This document shows, in pieces, positions 54,844 to 64,000 of a stretch of DNA of 64,000 bases; the stretch's first letter is position 1, and each line of letters starts with the position of its first letter. The stretch lies in assembly GCF_040813715.1 (NCBI RefSeq), contig NZ_JBFOCH010000030.1. One strand, 5' to 3'. The notes beneath the pieces are model-generated. The model saw nothing but the letters and a program-made list of their open reading frames with translations, did not search any database and was not told the DNA's origin. The DNA is from Mesorhizobium_K marinum (lineage in GTDB: Bacteria > Pseudomonadota > Alphaproteobacteria > Rhizobiales > Rhizobiaceae). The position numbers were made by a program, and so were the translations under genes.

Positions 54844-54979
54844 CTTTTTCAAAGACCTGGGACGGTCTCTTGCCTGCACGCCTCAAGGTGCGCGGGCCGC
54901 AAACCCATGCGTCGGTCAGTTGACCGTCTGTACGCACCGGAAACCCTTGTCCTGCGCACAAGACGCTTCATGCGCCACT

Positions 54980-55086
54980 GGGGCAGGCCGCGTCTATTGC
55001 GCTGCAGCATATTGACCGCGAATGATCGTTCGNGGGGCAGGCCGCGCCTATTGCATTGCAGTATATTGACCGCGAATGATCGTTCG
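54980..55086. repeat. Direct duplication around gap N55033 (assembly join)
   Basis: 54980-55032 recurs at 55034-55086 with four differences in 53 bases, all in the non-coding spacer, including one copy of the regulator operator. Confidence 0.9.
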
Positions 55087-55134
55087 CATAAAGAGAGAAT
55101 AATCATTCGCATGAAATGAGAGCGAACATTCGCT
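55072..55134. promoter_or_regulatory. Cluster of palindromes, probable TetR operators
   Basis: Three palindromes with GAA/TTC arms precede the TetR gene: GCGAATGATCGTTCGC (55072-55087), GAATAATCATTC (55097-55108) and AGCGAACATTCGCT (55121-55134), with centres 23 and 25 bp apart. A further copy of the first one at 55018-55032 comes from the contig overlap. Spacing near two helical turns suggests cooperative binding and autoregulation of the efflux operon. Confidence 0.65.
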
Positions 55135-55151
55135 CGTCAGGGAATTCGATC

Positions 55152-55823
55152 ATGGAACAAGGTGTCTTTTTCGAGGCGACGCAAGCAGAGCCGCTCGAGG
55201 TCAACGGGCAGACGCGCGCCGAGCGCCGCGACCAGCAGGTCCAGCGCATCCTCGAGGCCGCGCAGGCGTGTTTCATCAGGTCTGGTTTCCAGGGCGCGTC
55301 GATGCAGCAGATCTGCACCGAATGCGGCATGAGCCCCGGCGCGCTCTACCGCTACTTCCCCTCGAAGGAGGCGATCGTCGCGGCCATCTGCGAGGCCGAC
55401 CGCCAGGACGACCTGACCTGCTTCGGCGTATTCCGCGACGCCACCTCCGCCGTCGACGGTCTGGTCGCGGGCGCGATGGCCCACATCACGCACACCCACA
55501 AGAAGGGCAGCGCGGCCCTTTTCGCCGAGATGCGTTCGGAATCGAACCGCAACGACACCATCCGCAACACGGTCGACGGGCACAAGCAGGAGATCGCGCA
55601 ACTGATCGCCCCGCTGGTGCAGCGTGCGATCGACCGCGGCGAGATCGACCCGCCGATCGAGATCCAGACGCTGCTGGCGGTCCTCATGTCGGTCGGCGAG
55701 GGCATCGCGATCAACGACCTGCCGGCCCGGGGCATCCCGCTCGAACAGATCGAGACGGCGCTTCGCGCCATGCTGGCGGGCATGCTGAGGCCGACGAAGG
55801 AGGGGGCGGGCGCAAGCGCCTGA
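55152..55823 (+). CDS. TetR-family transcriptional regulator (223 aa)
   Basis: N-terminal helix-turn-helix at about 22-66: ERRDQQVQRILEAAQACFIR, then FQGASMQQICTECGMSPGALYRYFPSKEAIV, a textbook TetR motif. The C-terminal ligand domain is variable (NRNDTIRNTVDGHKQEIAQL, with LPARGIPLEQIETALRAML at the end, as in AcrR-like regulators of efflux). The start has AGGGA upstream; an ATG at 55116 overlaps the operator cluster and is unlikely. It leads an operon with adaptor and RND pump genes, 41 bp away. Confidence 0.93.
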   Translation: MEQGVFFEATQAEPLEVNGQTRAERRDQQVQRILEAAQACFIRSGFQGASMQQICTECGMSPGALYRYFPSKEAIVAAICEADRQDDLTCFGVFRDATSAVDGLVAGAMAHITHTHKKGSAALFAEMRSESNRNDTIRNTVDGHKQEIAQLIAPLVQRAIDRGEIDPPIEIQTLLAVLMSVGEGIAINDLPARGIPLEQIETALRAMLAGMLRPTKEGAGASA

Positions 55824-55864
55824 CCCCGACAACAACCCCGCACAATTCAATCCCGGTGACCGAC

Positions 55865-57070
55865 ATGTCCGTGAAGTCCAGTCCCGCAGCATCCGTCCTT
55901 GCAGCCGTTCTTGGCGCCGCCTTGCTCGGTGCGCCCTCGGCGTCGCTGGCGGCTGGCGAGGCCGCGCCGGCCGCAAGGCAGGCGCCGCCCTCCATCAGCG
56001 TCGTCGCGGCGAAGCGGCGCGGCCTGGTCGAGACGCTGGCGGTCAACGGCACGATCGTCGCCCGCGAGGAGGCCGCCGTCGGTTCGGACCTGAGCGGGCT
56101 TGCCGTGGTCTCGCTTAACGCCGACGAGGGCGACGTCGTGAAGACGGGCGACATCCTCGCCGTTCTCGACCGCTCGATGCTCGACACCCAGCTCGCCCAG
56201 GTCGAGGCGAGCCGCGCCCAGGCCGAAGCCACCATCGCGCAGATGCGGGCGCAGATCGGCGATGCCGAGGTCGGCGTCAGGCAGGCCAGCGAGGCGCTGG
56301 AGCGCGCCGACGCGCTGCAGAAGAAGGGCGTCGCGACGGAGGCGCAGCGTGACAACGCCGCGCATGCGCTGGACAGTGCCCGGGCGAAGCTCGATTCCGC
56401 CGAAAAGGCGCTGGCCGCTTCCGAGGCCCAGCTCGGCGTCGTCGAGGCGCAGCGCCAGAACATTCTCGTGCAGATCGGCAAGACGGAGCTTCGCGCGCCG
56501 GCCGGCGGCCTGGTCCTCGCGCGCGACGCGACGCTTGGCAGCGTGGTGACGCCCGGCGGCGCCCCGCTCTTCCGCATCGCCATCGGCGGCGAGCTCGAGC
56601 TGGAGGCGGCGGTGGCCGAGACCGTCCTGCCGCGCCTCGCGGTCGGCATGGCCGCGCATGTCTCCATGCCCGGCGTCGATCACCCCATCGACGGTTCTGT
56701 GCGCAGGATCTCGCCCGAGATCGACAAGGCCTCGCGCCTCGGCTCGATCCGCATCGCGCTCGAGCCGGATTCGCCGGCGCGGGCCGGGAACTTCGCGCGC
56801 GGCGCGGTGGAACTGGTCAGGCGCGAGGGCGTCGCCGTGCCGGTCTCCGCAGTGATGTATGCCGGCTCCGACGCCTTTCTCCAGTGCGTCGAGGACGGCA
56901 CGGTGAAATCGCGTTCGGTGACGCTCGGCGCCCGTTCCGAGGGCATGGTCGAGATCCTGTCGGGCCTCGCCGAAGGCGAGGAGGTGGTCGCGCGCGCCGG
57001 CACCTTCGTTGCTGACGGCGACGAGGTCACGCCGGTGCGGTCCGGTCCGGCGGAGGCGGTCGGCCAATGA
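55865..57070 (+). CDS. RND efflux periplasmic adaptor (HlyD/AcrA family, 401 aa)
   Basis: Membrane-fusion protein connecting the RND pump to an outer-membrane channel. A signal peptide (VLAAVLGAALLGAPSASLA) cleaves near residue 30; no lipobox cysteine is seen. Lipoyl half-motifs are SLNADEGDVVKTGDILAVLD (about 80-99) and LRAPAGGLVLARDATLGSVV (about 213), enclosing a coiled-coil hairpin (about 105-205). The C-terminal barrel and membrane-proximal domain follow. The stop overlaps the RND start by four bases. Confidence 0.92.
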   Translation: MSVKSSPAASVLAAVLGAALLGAPSASLAAGEAAPAARQAPPSISVVAAKRRGLVETLAVNGTIVAREEAAVGSDLSGLAVVSLNADEGDVVKTGDILAVLDRSMLDTQLAQVEASRAQAEATIAQMRAQIGDAEVGVRQASEALERADALQKKGVATEAQRDNAAHALDSARAKLDSAEKALAASEAQLGVVEAQRQNILVQIGKTELRAPAGGLVLARDATLGSVVTPGGAPLFRIAIGGELELEAAVAETVLPRLAVGMAAHVSMPGVDHPIDGSVRRISPEIDKASRLGSIRIALEPDSPARAGNFARGAVELVRREGVAVPVSAVMYAGSDAFLQCVEDGTVKSRSVTLGARSEGMVEILSGLAEGEEVVARAGTFVADGDEVTPVRSGPAEAVGQ

Positions 57071-60000
57071 ACTGGAACATCTCGGCCTGGTCGATCCGCA
57101 ATCCTGTTCCGGCGATCCTGCTCTTTATCGTGCTGGTCGCGCTTGGCCTGATGAGCTTTGCGAAGCTGCCGGTCACGCGCTTCCCGAACATCGACATCCC
57201 GCTGGTCTCGGTGACGGTCGTCGATCGCGGCGTCGCGCCGAGCGAACTTGAGACGCAGATCACCAAGCGTGTCGAGGACGCGGTCGCCAACCTCTCCGGC
57301 GTCAAGAACGTCATCTCGGACCTCACCGAGGGCGTGTCTCGGACGACCGTCGAGTTCCGGCTTGAGGTCGACACGCAGACGGCCGTCAACGACGTCAAGG
57401 ATGCCATCGAACTGATCAAGGCCGACTTGCCGGCCACGGCGGACGATCCGGTCGTGGCGCGCATCGACGTCGAGGGGCAGGCGATCCTGACCTACGCCGT
57501 CGTCGCGCCGGCGATGACGATCGAGGAGCTCTCCTGGTTCGTCGACGACACGGTCATCCGCAAGATGCAAGGCCTCAAGGGCGTCGCCCGGGTCGACCGC
57601 TACGGCGGCGTGACGCGCGAGATCAAGGTCGAGATCGACCCTGACAGGCTGAACGCGCTCGGCGTTTCCGCCGGCGACCTGAACCGCGCCCTCAAGCTCG
57701 TCAACGCCGACATGACAGGCGGCAACGCCAAGTTCGGCAGCCTCGAGCAGTCGATCCGCACGCTCGGCGGCGCCGAGGAGGTGGCCGACCTGGAAACTTT
57801 GGAGATCCCGCTCTCCGGCGGCCGCAAGGTCAGGGTGTCCGACATCGCGACGGTCACCGATTCCTGGGCGGAGCCGACGACCTTCGCGCGGGTCAACGGC
57901 GGCACCGTCGTGTCCTTCGCCATCTTCAGGGGCAAGGGCGAGAGCGACGTCGAGGTCAACGAGCGCGTCGTCGCCGCGGTCGCCGAACTCGGCAAGGCCC
58001 ATCCCGACGTCACCATCACCAAGGTGGACGATTCCGTCGGCTACACGGTCGGCAACTACGATTCGGCGATGGAGACGCTGATGGAGGGCGCCGCGCTCTC
58101 GGTCATCGTGGTCTTCCTCTTCCTGCGCGACTGGCGCGCCACGCTGGTGTCGGCGACCGCGCTGCCGCTGTCGATCATCCCGACGTTCTGGGCGCTGTCG
58201 ATGATGGGCTTTTCGCTCAACCTGGTGAGCCTGCTCGGCATCACCCTCGTCGTCGGCATCCTGGTGGACGACGCGATCGTCGAGATCGAGAACATCGTCC
58301 GGCACGTGAAGATGGGCAAGTCGCCCTATCGCGCGTCGCTCGAGGCGGCCGACGAGATCGGGCTCGCGGTGATCGCCATCTCGGCGACCATCATGGCGGT
58401 GTTCGCGCCCGTCTCCTTCATGGGCGGCATCGCCGGCCAGTATTTCAAGCAGTTCGGCCTCACCGTCGCGGTCGCCGTGTTCTTCTCGCTGCTCGTCGCG
58501 CGCCTCATCACGCCGATGATGGCGGCCTACTTCCTGCGTGGCCACGGCCATGACGAACCCAGGCCCGGCATGGTGATGCGCGGCTACGAGCGCCTGCTGA
58601 AGGGGACGCTGCGCTTCCGCTGGCTGACGCTGGCAGGCGGCATGGCCTTCTTCNACGCCGATGATGGCGGCCTATTTCCTGCGTGGCCACGGCCATGACG
58701 AACCCAGGCCCGGCATGGTGATGCGCGGCTACGAGCGCCTGCTGAAGGGGACGCTGCGCTTCCGCTGGCTGACGCTGGCAGGCGGCATGGCTTTCTTCAC
58801 CGGTTCGATCTACGCGATGGGCTTCCTGCCTTCGGGCTTCATCCCGCGCGAGGACGCCGGCCGCATCGTCTTTTCGCTGGAACTGCCCCCCGGCAGCCGC
58901 CTCGATGACACCCGCAGCACGACCGACGCCGTGACTGGCATGATCCTGCAGACGCCGGAAGTCGAGAACGTCTACGTGATCGGCGGCGCCAGCCCGACGG
59001 NTTCGGGCTTCATCCCGCGCGAGGATGCCGGCCGCATCGTCTTTTCGCTGGAGCTGCCCCCCGGCAGCCGCCTCGATGACACCCGCAGCACGACCGACGC
59101 CGTGACCGGCATGATCCTGCAGACGCCGGAAGTCGAGAACGTCTACGTGATCGGCGGCGCCAGCCCGACGGGGCTCCTGGAAACCCGCCGCGCCACCGTC
59201 GTGGCCGACCTCAAGCACAAGTCGGAACGCGACCTGCCGCAGCACGAGATCGAGGGCATCCTGCTCGATCGCATGGAGACCATCCCCGACCTGCGCGCCT
59301 ATTTCGTCAACGATCGCGGCGAACGGCAGCTGGCGTTCGGCGTCATGGGCACCGATGGCGCGGCGCTCGATCAGCAGGCGCGCAAGATCCAGAGCGAGAT
59401 GGCGGCCACCGGCAAGTTTCGGGCGATCACCTCCAACGCCGCGCTCGACCGTCCCGAGGTCATCGTGCAGCCGGACCTGGAGCGGCTTGCCGAGCTCGGC
59501 ATCTCGACCGCGACCATCGCCGAAACGCTGCGCATCGCCACCATGGGCGACATCGACCAGAACCTTGCCAAGTTCACGGTCGGCGACCGGCAGATTCCGA
59601 TCCGCGTCCAGCTGGCGGAGGCCGCGCGCGACGACATCGACGTCGTCAGCCAGCTGCCGGTGACGACGCCGGCTGGCGTCGTCGTGCCGCTGTCGTCGGT
59701 GGCGACGATCAGCTTCGGGCAGGGGCCGTCGTCGATCGCCCGCTTCAACCGCGAGCGGCGCGTCGTGATCGGCGCCGACATGGCGCCGGGGGCCGAGCTT
59801 TCGGAGGGGCTCGGCGCCGTCTGGCAGCTGCCGGCGGTCAAGAACATGCCGGCCGGCACGCGCATCCAGGAAACCGGCGACGCCGAGGTGATGGGCGAGG
59901 TCTTCGCCGGCTTCGCCACCGCCATGTCGACCGGCATCATGCTGGTGCTGGTCGTGCTGATCCTGCTGTTCGGCTCGGTCTTCCACTCCTTCACCATCCT

Positions 60001-60520
60001 GGGCTCGCTGCCGCTGGCCATCGGCGGCGTGGCGGCCGCGCTGTTCCTGACCAACTCGGCGGTCTCGATGCCCGTGGTGATCGGCATCCTGATGCTGATG
60101 GGCATCGTCACCAAGAACGCGATCATGCTGGTCGACTTCGCGATCGAGGAGGTCAAACACGGCGTGTCGCGCAAAGACGCGATCCTCGATGCCGGACGCA
60201 AGCGCGCCCGTCCGATCGTGATGACCACCATTGCGATGTCGGCGGGCATGATCCCGGCGTCGCTGGCGCTCGGCGACGGCGGCGAGTTCCGCGCGCCGAT
60301 GGCGATCGCCGTCGTCGGCGGGCTGCTGGTGTCGACGCTTCTGTCGCTGATCTTCGTGCCGTCGTTCTACACGATCATGGACGACGCGGCGATCGGCGCC
60401 GCCAGGCTCTGGCGCTGGCTGGCGCGGCCGAACGCGGCCGACGAGCCGGACGGGGCCGTCCACCACCCGGCCAACGCCAACGTGCTGCCGCCCAGGGACA
60501 TGCCGGTGGCTGCGGAATAG
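57067..60520 (+). CDS. RND efflux permease, HAE1/AcrB type, interrupted by two assembly joins
   Basis: Proton-driven trimeric exporter. Visible features are the N-terminal helix and FPNIDIPLVSVTVVDRGVAP, the proton relay GILVDDAIVEIENIVRH in TM4, and GIVTKNAIMLVDFAIEE in TM10 with its lysine. Frames are disturbed at N58654, where 144 bp are repeated (frame shift), and at N59001, where 170 bp are repeated (in frame). Removing one copy and the N at each leaves 3138 bp, exactly 1046 codons, so the native protein is about 1045 aa, the normal size. All five differences between the copies are silent. Cotranscribed with the TetR and adaptor genes. Confidence 0.92.
58510..58798. repeat. Direct duplication around gap N58654 (assembly join)
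   Basis: 58510-58653 recurs at 58655-58798 with two silent differences (TAC/TAT, GCC/GCT). The shift of 145 bases breaks the RND frame artificially. Confidence 0.95.
58831..59171. repeat. Direct duplication around gap N59001 (assembly join)
   Basis: 58831-59000 recurs at 59002-59171 with three silent differences (GAC/GAT, GAA/GAG, ACT/ACC). The 171-base shift keeps the frame, so an automatic annotation would show a false 57-residue internal repeat. Confidence 0.95.
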
Positions 60521-60545
60521 GCGAGGGCACGGCGCCCCCGGGCGG

Positions 60546-60800
60546 CTAGGTCGGCTCGTCCTTGCGGCTGTTCCTGCCTTGGCCCGGCCTGGCGCCCGAA
60601 CGCACCACGCCGTAGTCCTGCGATTTTGCGCTGGGATCGGCCAGGTTGAAGCCCTCGGCCGCGAGCCCGCGCCGCAACAGTTCGCGCACAGCGGCGGCCC
60701 GGCTCGGCATGCGCTTCTCGAACCGGAAGTTCTCGACCGCCACCAGCTCTTCGGCGCTCAGCATGATCTGCAGGCGCTCGGCGCGCTCCAGGTCGGACAT
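60546..60800 (-). CDS. Small ribbon-helix-helix-like protein (84 aa)
   Basis: Residues 9-45 (LQIMLSAEELVAVENFRFEKRMPSRAAAVRELLRRGLAAEG) follow the ribbon-helix-helix layout: a strand (RLQIMLS), helix A, a turn with S/R, and helix B ending in RRGL. Such proteins bind DNA as dimers and often act as antitoxins or local repressors. The tail from residue 50 is polar and basic and probably unstructured. The start has AGGGG upstream. No toxin gene is adjacent; it is convergent with the RND gene, 25 bp away. Confidence 0.75.
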   Translation of the reverse strand: MSDLERAERLQIMLSAEELVAVENFRFEKRMPSRAAAVRELLRRGLAAEGFNLADPSAKSQDYGVVRSGARPGQGRNSRKDEPT

Positions 60801-61081
60801 GATGGGGCCCCTCGGGTTGATCGAAGTCTATCAACTAATGAGTAGGCGACTGGTTCCACGCCTTGTTGTCATCAGGCACCAGGTACGCACAGGCATTCGA
60901 AGCCGACGATGCTGCCTTTGTCTCGCTAGTCGGACTGGCTGTTGATCACGGTCAAGATGTAAAGTGCTAACTAATTGAAAATATTTGACAAAATGGCGAT
61001 TCTTGTTGCGCGAGACTGCGCCTCGGCGTAGTGTGCCCGTGAAAGGCCGCTTGCCGCATGGGCAGCGGTTCGAGGTGCCCC

Positions 61082-61294
61082 ATGAAAGTCCTGCTTTCCC
61101 AGAGCGTTATGGATGACCTGATAGAATCGGTCCGGTCGGCCAGCTTGCGCGGCATCGTCAACGTATCGGCCATCGCCGAGGAAATCCGCACCAGGAACGC
61201 GGTGGCAAACATCGCCCTGGAAGATATCGTCGCCCATGTGATGGCGCATGCGCAGTTGCTCAACGCCGCCATGGAGTTCGACGCCCAGGCGTAG
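61082..61294 (+). CDS. Small protein of unknown function (70 aa)
   Basis: I do not recognise the family. Sequence is mostly helical and soluble: MKVLLSQSVMDDLIESVRSA, then IVNVSAIAEEIRTRNAVANIALEDIVAHVMAHAQLLNAAMEF. No cysteine, no membrane segment. The pattern of alternating hydrophobic residues suggests a small helical dimer. The ATG is the last before the ordered part. The 281 bp upstream contain TTGACA (60985-60990) but no clear -10 box and no other gene. It ends 2 bp before the duplicated region and is convergent with pccB. Confidence 0.6.
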   Translation: MKVLLSQSVMDDLIESVRSASLRGIVNVSAIAEEIRTRNAVANIALEDIVAHVMAHAQLLNAAMEFDAQA

Positions 61295-61432
61295 CCGGCG
61301 TCCCTCACAGCGGGATGTTGTCGTGCTTCTTCCAGGGGTTCTGGAGGTCCTTGTTGCGCAGCATGCGGAGCGCGCGGGCGACCCGGCGGCGCGTCGAATG
61401 CGGCATGATCACCTCGTCGACANTGGCGTCCC

Positions 61433-63139
<1,707 letters not shown>

Positions 63140-63281
63140 TTAGCCGCTCTCCGTGACGAAGACCGTCGTAGCACGGCTTGCGGCAGGCGCAAGCGGCGGT
63201 GCCCGGGCCGACGAATCCGGCGGGCCGGCATGCCGGACGCAGCGGAAGCGGAAATTATCCGTCCGCGCCCGGTTGTCGCGG

Positions 63282-63310
63282 TTGACAGTCCCGGCAGGCG
63301 CGGCCATAAG
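63282..63310 (+). promoter_or_regulatory. Probable promoter of the tRNA-Tyr/tRNA-Gly unit
   Basis: TTGACA (63282-63287), 17-bp spacer, CATAAG (63305-63310), 85 bp before tRNA-Tyr. The perfect -35 box is convincing. Confidence 0.6.
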
Positions 63311-63395
63311 GCGCTTCGCCGATTTCCGGGGCAGGTTCCAAGCCCGGCCTGGAAAGCGGAGGAAATGCCTCGTTGCATGGCTCCGGCGTCAGTAC

Positions 63396-63480
63396 GGAGG
63401 GGTGTCCGAGTGGTTAAAGGAGACGGACTGTAAATCCGTTGGCTCAGCCTACGCTGGTTCGAATCCAGCCCCCTCCACCA
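63396..63480 (+). tRNA. tRNA-Tyr (anticodon GUA)
   Basis: Class II tRNA with long variable arm, 85 nt including an encoded CCA. Acceptor GGAGGGG/CCCCTCC, anticodon loop CTGTAAA (anticodon GTA), T-loop GTTCGAATC. Confidence 0.97.
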
Positions 63481-63569
63481 CTGTCGCACCGGAAGCCAGC
63501 GCATCGCCCTGAAGCTGGTCGCTTTTCATGGGCGGCTGTGGCACAAGAGGCGAGCGCCGTCAGCGCGGT

Positions 63570-63643
63570 GCGGGTGTAGCTCAATGGTAGAGCAGCAGCC
63601 TTCCAAGCTGAATACCCGGGTTCGATTCCCGGTACCCGCTCCA
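63570..63643 (+). tRNA. tRNA-Gly (anticodon UCC)
   Basis: Acceptor GCGGGTG/TACCCGC, D-arm TAGCTCAATGGTAGAGCA, anticodon loop CTTCCAA (TCC), T-loop GGTTCGATTCC, encoded CCA; 74 nt. It lies 89 bp after tRNA-Tyr and is probably cotranscribed. Confidence 0.97.
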
Positions 63644-63748
63644 ATCTGCCCCTGAAAGTCCCATAACGCGCCTTCACGCCATCGTTGCCGGATTCGCCTC
63701 GGAACTGCGTCCGGACGCGTTCGTCGTCTGGCGGGCGGCCCGCCTAGT

Positions 63749-63801
63749 ATTTCGATAAATGTCGAAATTCGTTTGACGTCGGCACGCGCTTTCGCTACTC
63801 A
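63749..63801 (+). promoter_or_regulatory. Promoter and palindromic operator of the ArsR gene
   Basis: ATTTCGA-TAAATG-TCGAAAT (63749-63768) is a perfect seven-base inverted repeat. Four bases later comes TTGACG (63773-63778), a 17-bp spacer and TACTCA (63796-63801), eight bases before the ATG, so transcripts may be nearly leaderless. The palindrome abuts the -35 box, a good place for repressor binding. Confidence 0.6.
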
Positions 63802-63808
63802 TATTTCC

Positions 63809-64000
63809 ATGAAACTCGAAAAAGCAGCAGCGCAGCTTGAAGCGCTCGGCAATCCGACGCGCCTTCAGCTCTATCGCACCCTGGTCCGCGCCGGCGACGA
63901 AGGACTGCCGGTCGGCCGCGTGCAGGAGACGCTCGGCATCGCGGCCTCGACGCTCTCGCATCACCTCAAGCGCCTCGTCGACACCGGGCTGGTCACCCAG
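63809..64000 (+). CDS. ArsR-family transcriptional regulator, N-terminal part (window edge)
   Basis: 64 codons are present. The winged helix-turn-helix reads EALGNPTRLQLYRTLVRAG, then VGRVQETLGIAASTLSHHLKRLVDTGLV, typical of ArsR repressors. Metal- or redox-sensing cysteines, if any, would lie beyond the edge; the visible part has none in the recognition helix (no CVC motif of classical ArsR/SmtB), which hints at a non-metal type. A palindromic operator upstream suggests autoregulation. Confidence 0.9.
   Translation, partial: MKLEKAAAQLEALGNPTRLQLYRTLVRAGDEGLPVGRVQETLGIAASTLSHHLKRLVDTGLVTQ

Noticed and set aside
51910..54879. Very long open frame (989 codons) antisense to parC
   Set aside because: High GC makes long antisense frames common; it has no domain sense, no ribosome site, and parC on the other strand is certain.
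58831..59171. Apparent 57-residue internal repeat in the RND pump
   Set aside because: The repeat straddles an N, differs only at silent sites, and its removal gives the normal length; it is a contig overlap, not protein evolution.
60967..61308. 113-codon minus-strand frame opposite the 70-aa gene
   Set aside because: No ribosome site and serine/alanine/threonine-rich shadow composition; the plus-strand small protein has a more natural helical sequence.
63444..63677. Minus-strand frame containing RVPGIEPGYSAWKAA
   Set aside because: This is the well-known false translation of the antisense strand of tRNA genes (here tRNA-Tyr and the spacer to tRNA-Gly).

Overview
The window looks like a chromosomal stretch of a high-GC alphaproteobacterium of the order Hyphomicrobiales, most like Mesorhizobium or a close Phyllobacteriaceae relative. 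The reasons are a BA14K-family secreted protein, many solute-uptake ABC operons each tied to a catabolic enzyme set, the housekeeping gene types present (ppx/gppA-rlmE, guaB, rnd, aspS, parC, pccB), and the codon and base composition. This placement is inference from gene content; there is no rRNA in the window.

Layout. 1-6.2 kb: partial tRNA-Thr, two small envelope proteins, rlmB, a DEAD-box helicase, an MFS carrier and an ECF42-type sigma factor. 6.2-9.9 kb (minus strand): a tight cassette of acyl-AMP ligase, GNAT acyltransferase, acyl carrier protein and nucleotidyltransferase, with the sigma factor gene 16 bp downstream. 9.9-24 kb: a sugar or sugar-acid region with a UxaA-family dehydratase, aldo-keto reductase, a five-gene overlapping operon (BtpA/SgcQ, M42 peptidase, FGGY kinase, phosphohexuloisomerase-like SIS protein, creatininase-like hydrolase), an ABC transporter split over divergent transcripts, a FucU-type mutarotase and a ribokinase. 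24-31.4 kb (minus): a LysR gene, an ornithine-cyclodeaminase-family gene, a PotABCD-like ABC transporter and a class V aminotransferase. 31.5-41.8 kb: LysR, enolase-superfamily enzyme, MATE efflux pump and GlpD-like oxidoreductase, convergent with a third sugar-type ABC transporter. 42-64 kb: mostly core genes plus a TetR/HlyD/RND efflux operon, pccB, three tRNAs and a partial ArsR gene.

How the genes work together. Three ABC import systems feed three catabolic sets, each beside a candidate regulator or a divergent promoter. In two of them a strong hairpin follows the solute-binding-protein gene, which suggests that the binding protein is made in excess over the permeases. The two most unusual units are the BtpA-M42-FGGY-SIS-creatininase operon and the AMP ligase-GNAT-ACP-nucleotidyltransferase cassette; neither matches a pathway I can name.

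Sequence quality. There are eleven gap points (N), at 8900, 33760, 37603, 42338-42340, 46421, 51139, 55033, 58654, 59001, 61423 and 61639. Nine are flanked by direct copies of the same 50-310 bp, so contigs with overlapping ends were joined without merging. The copies differ at scattered, mostly synonymous positions, which points to two or more related haplotypes (a mixed population or a metagenome bin). At 37603 the two joined haplotypes even differ by a 700-bp insertion. The acyl-AMP ligase, RND pump and pccB genes look broken only because of these joins; removing one copy restores full-length frames.
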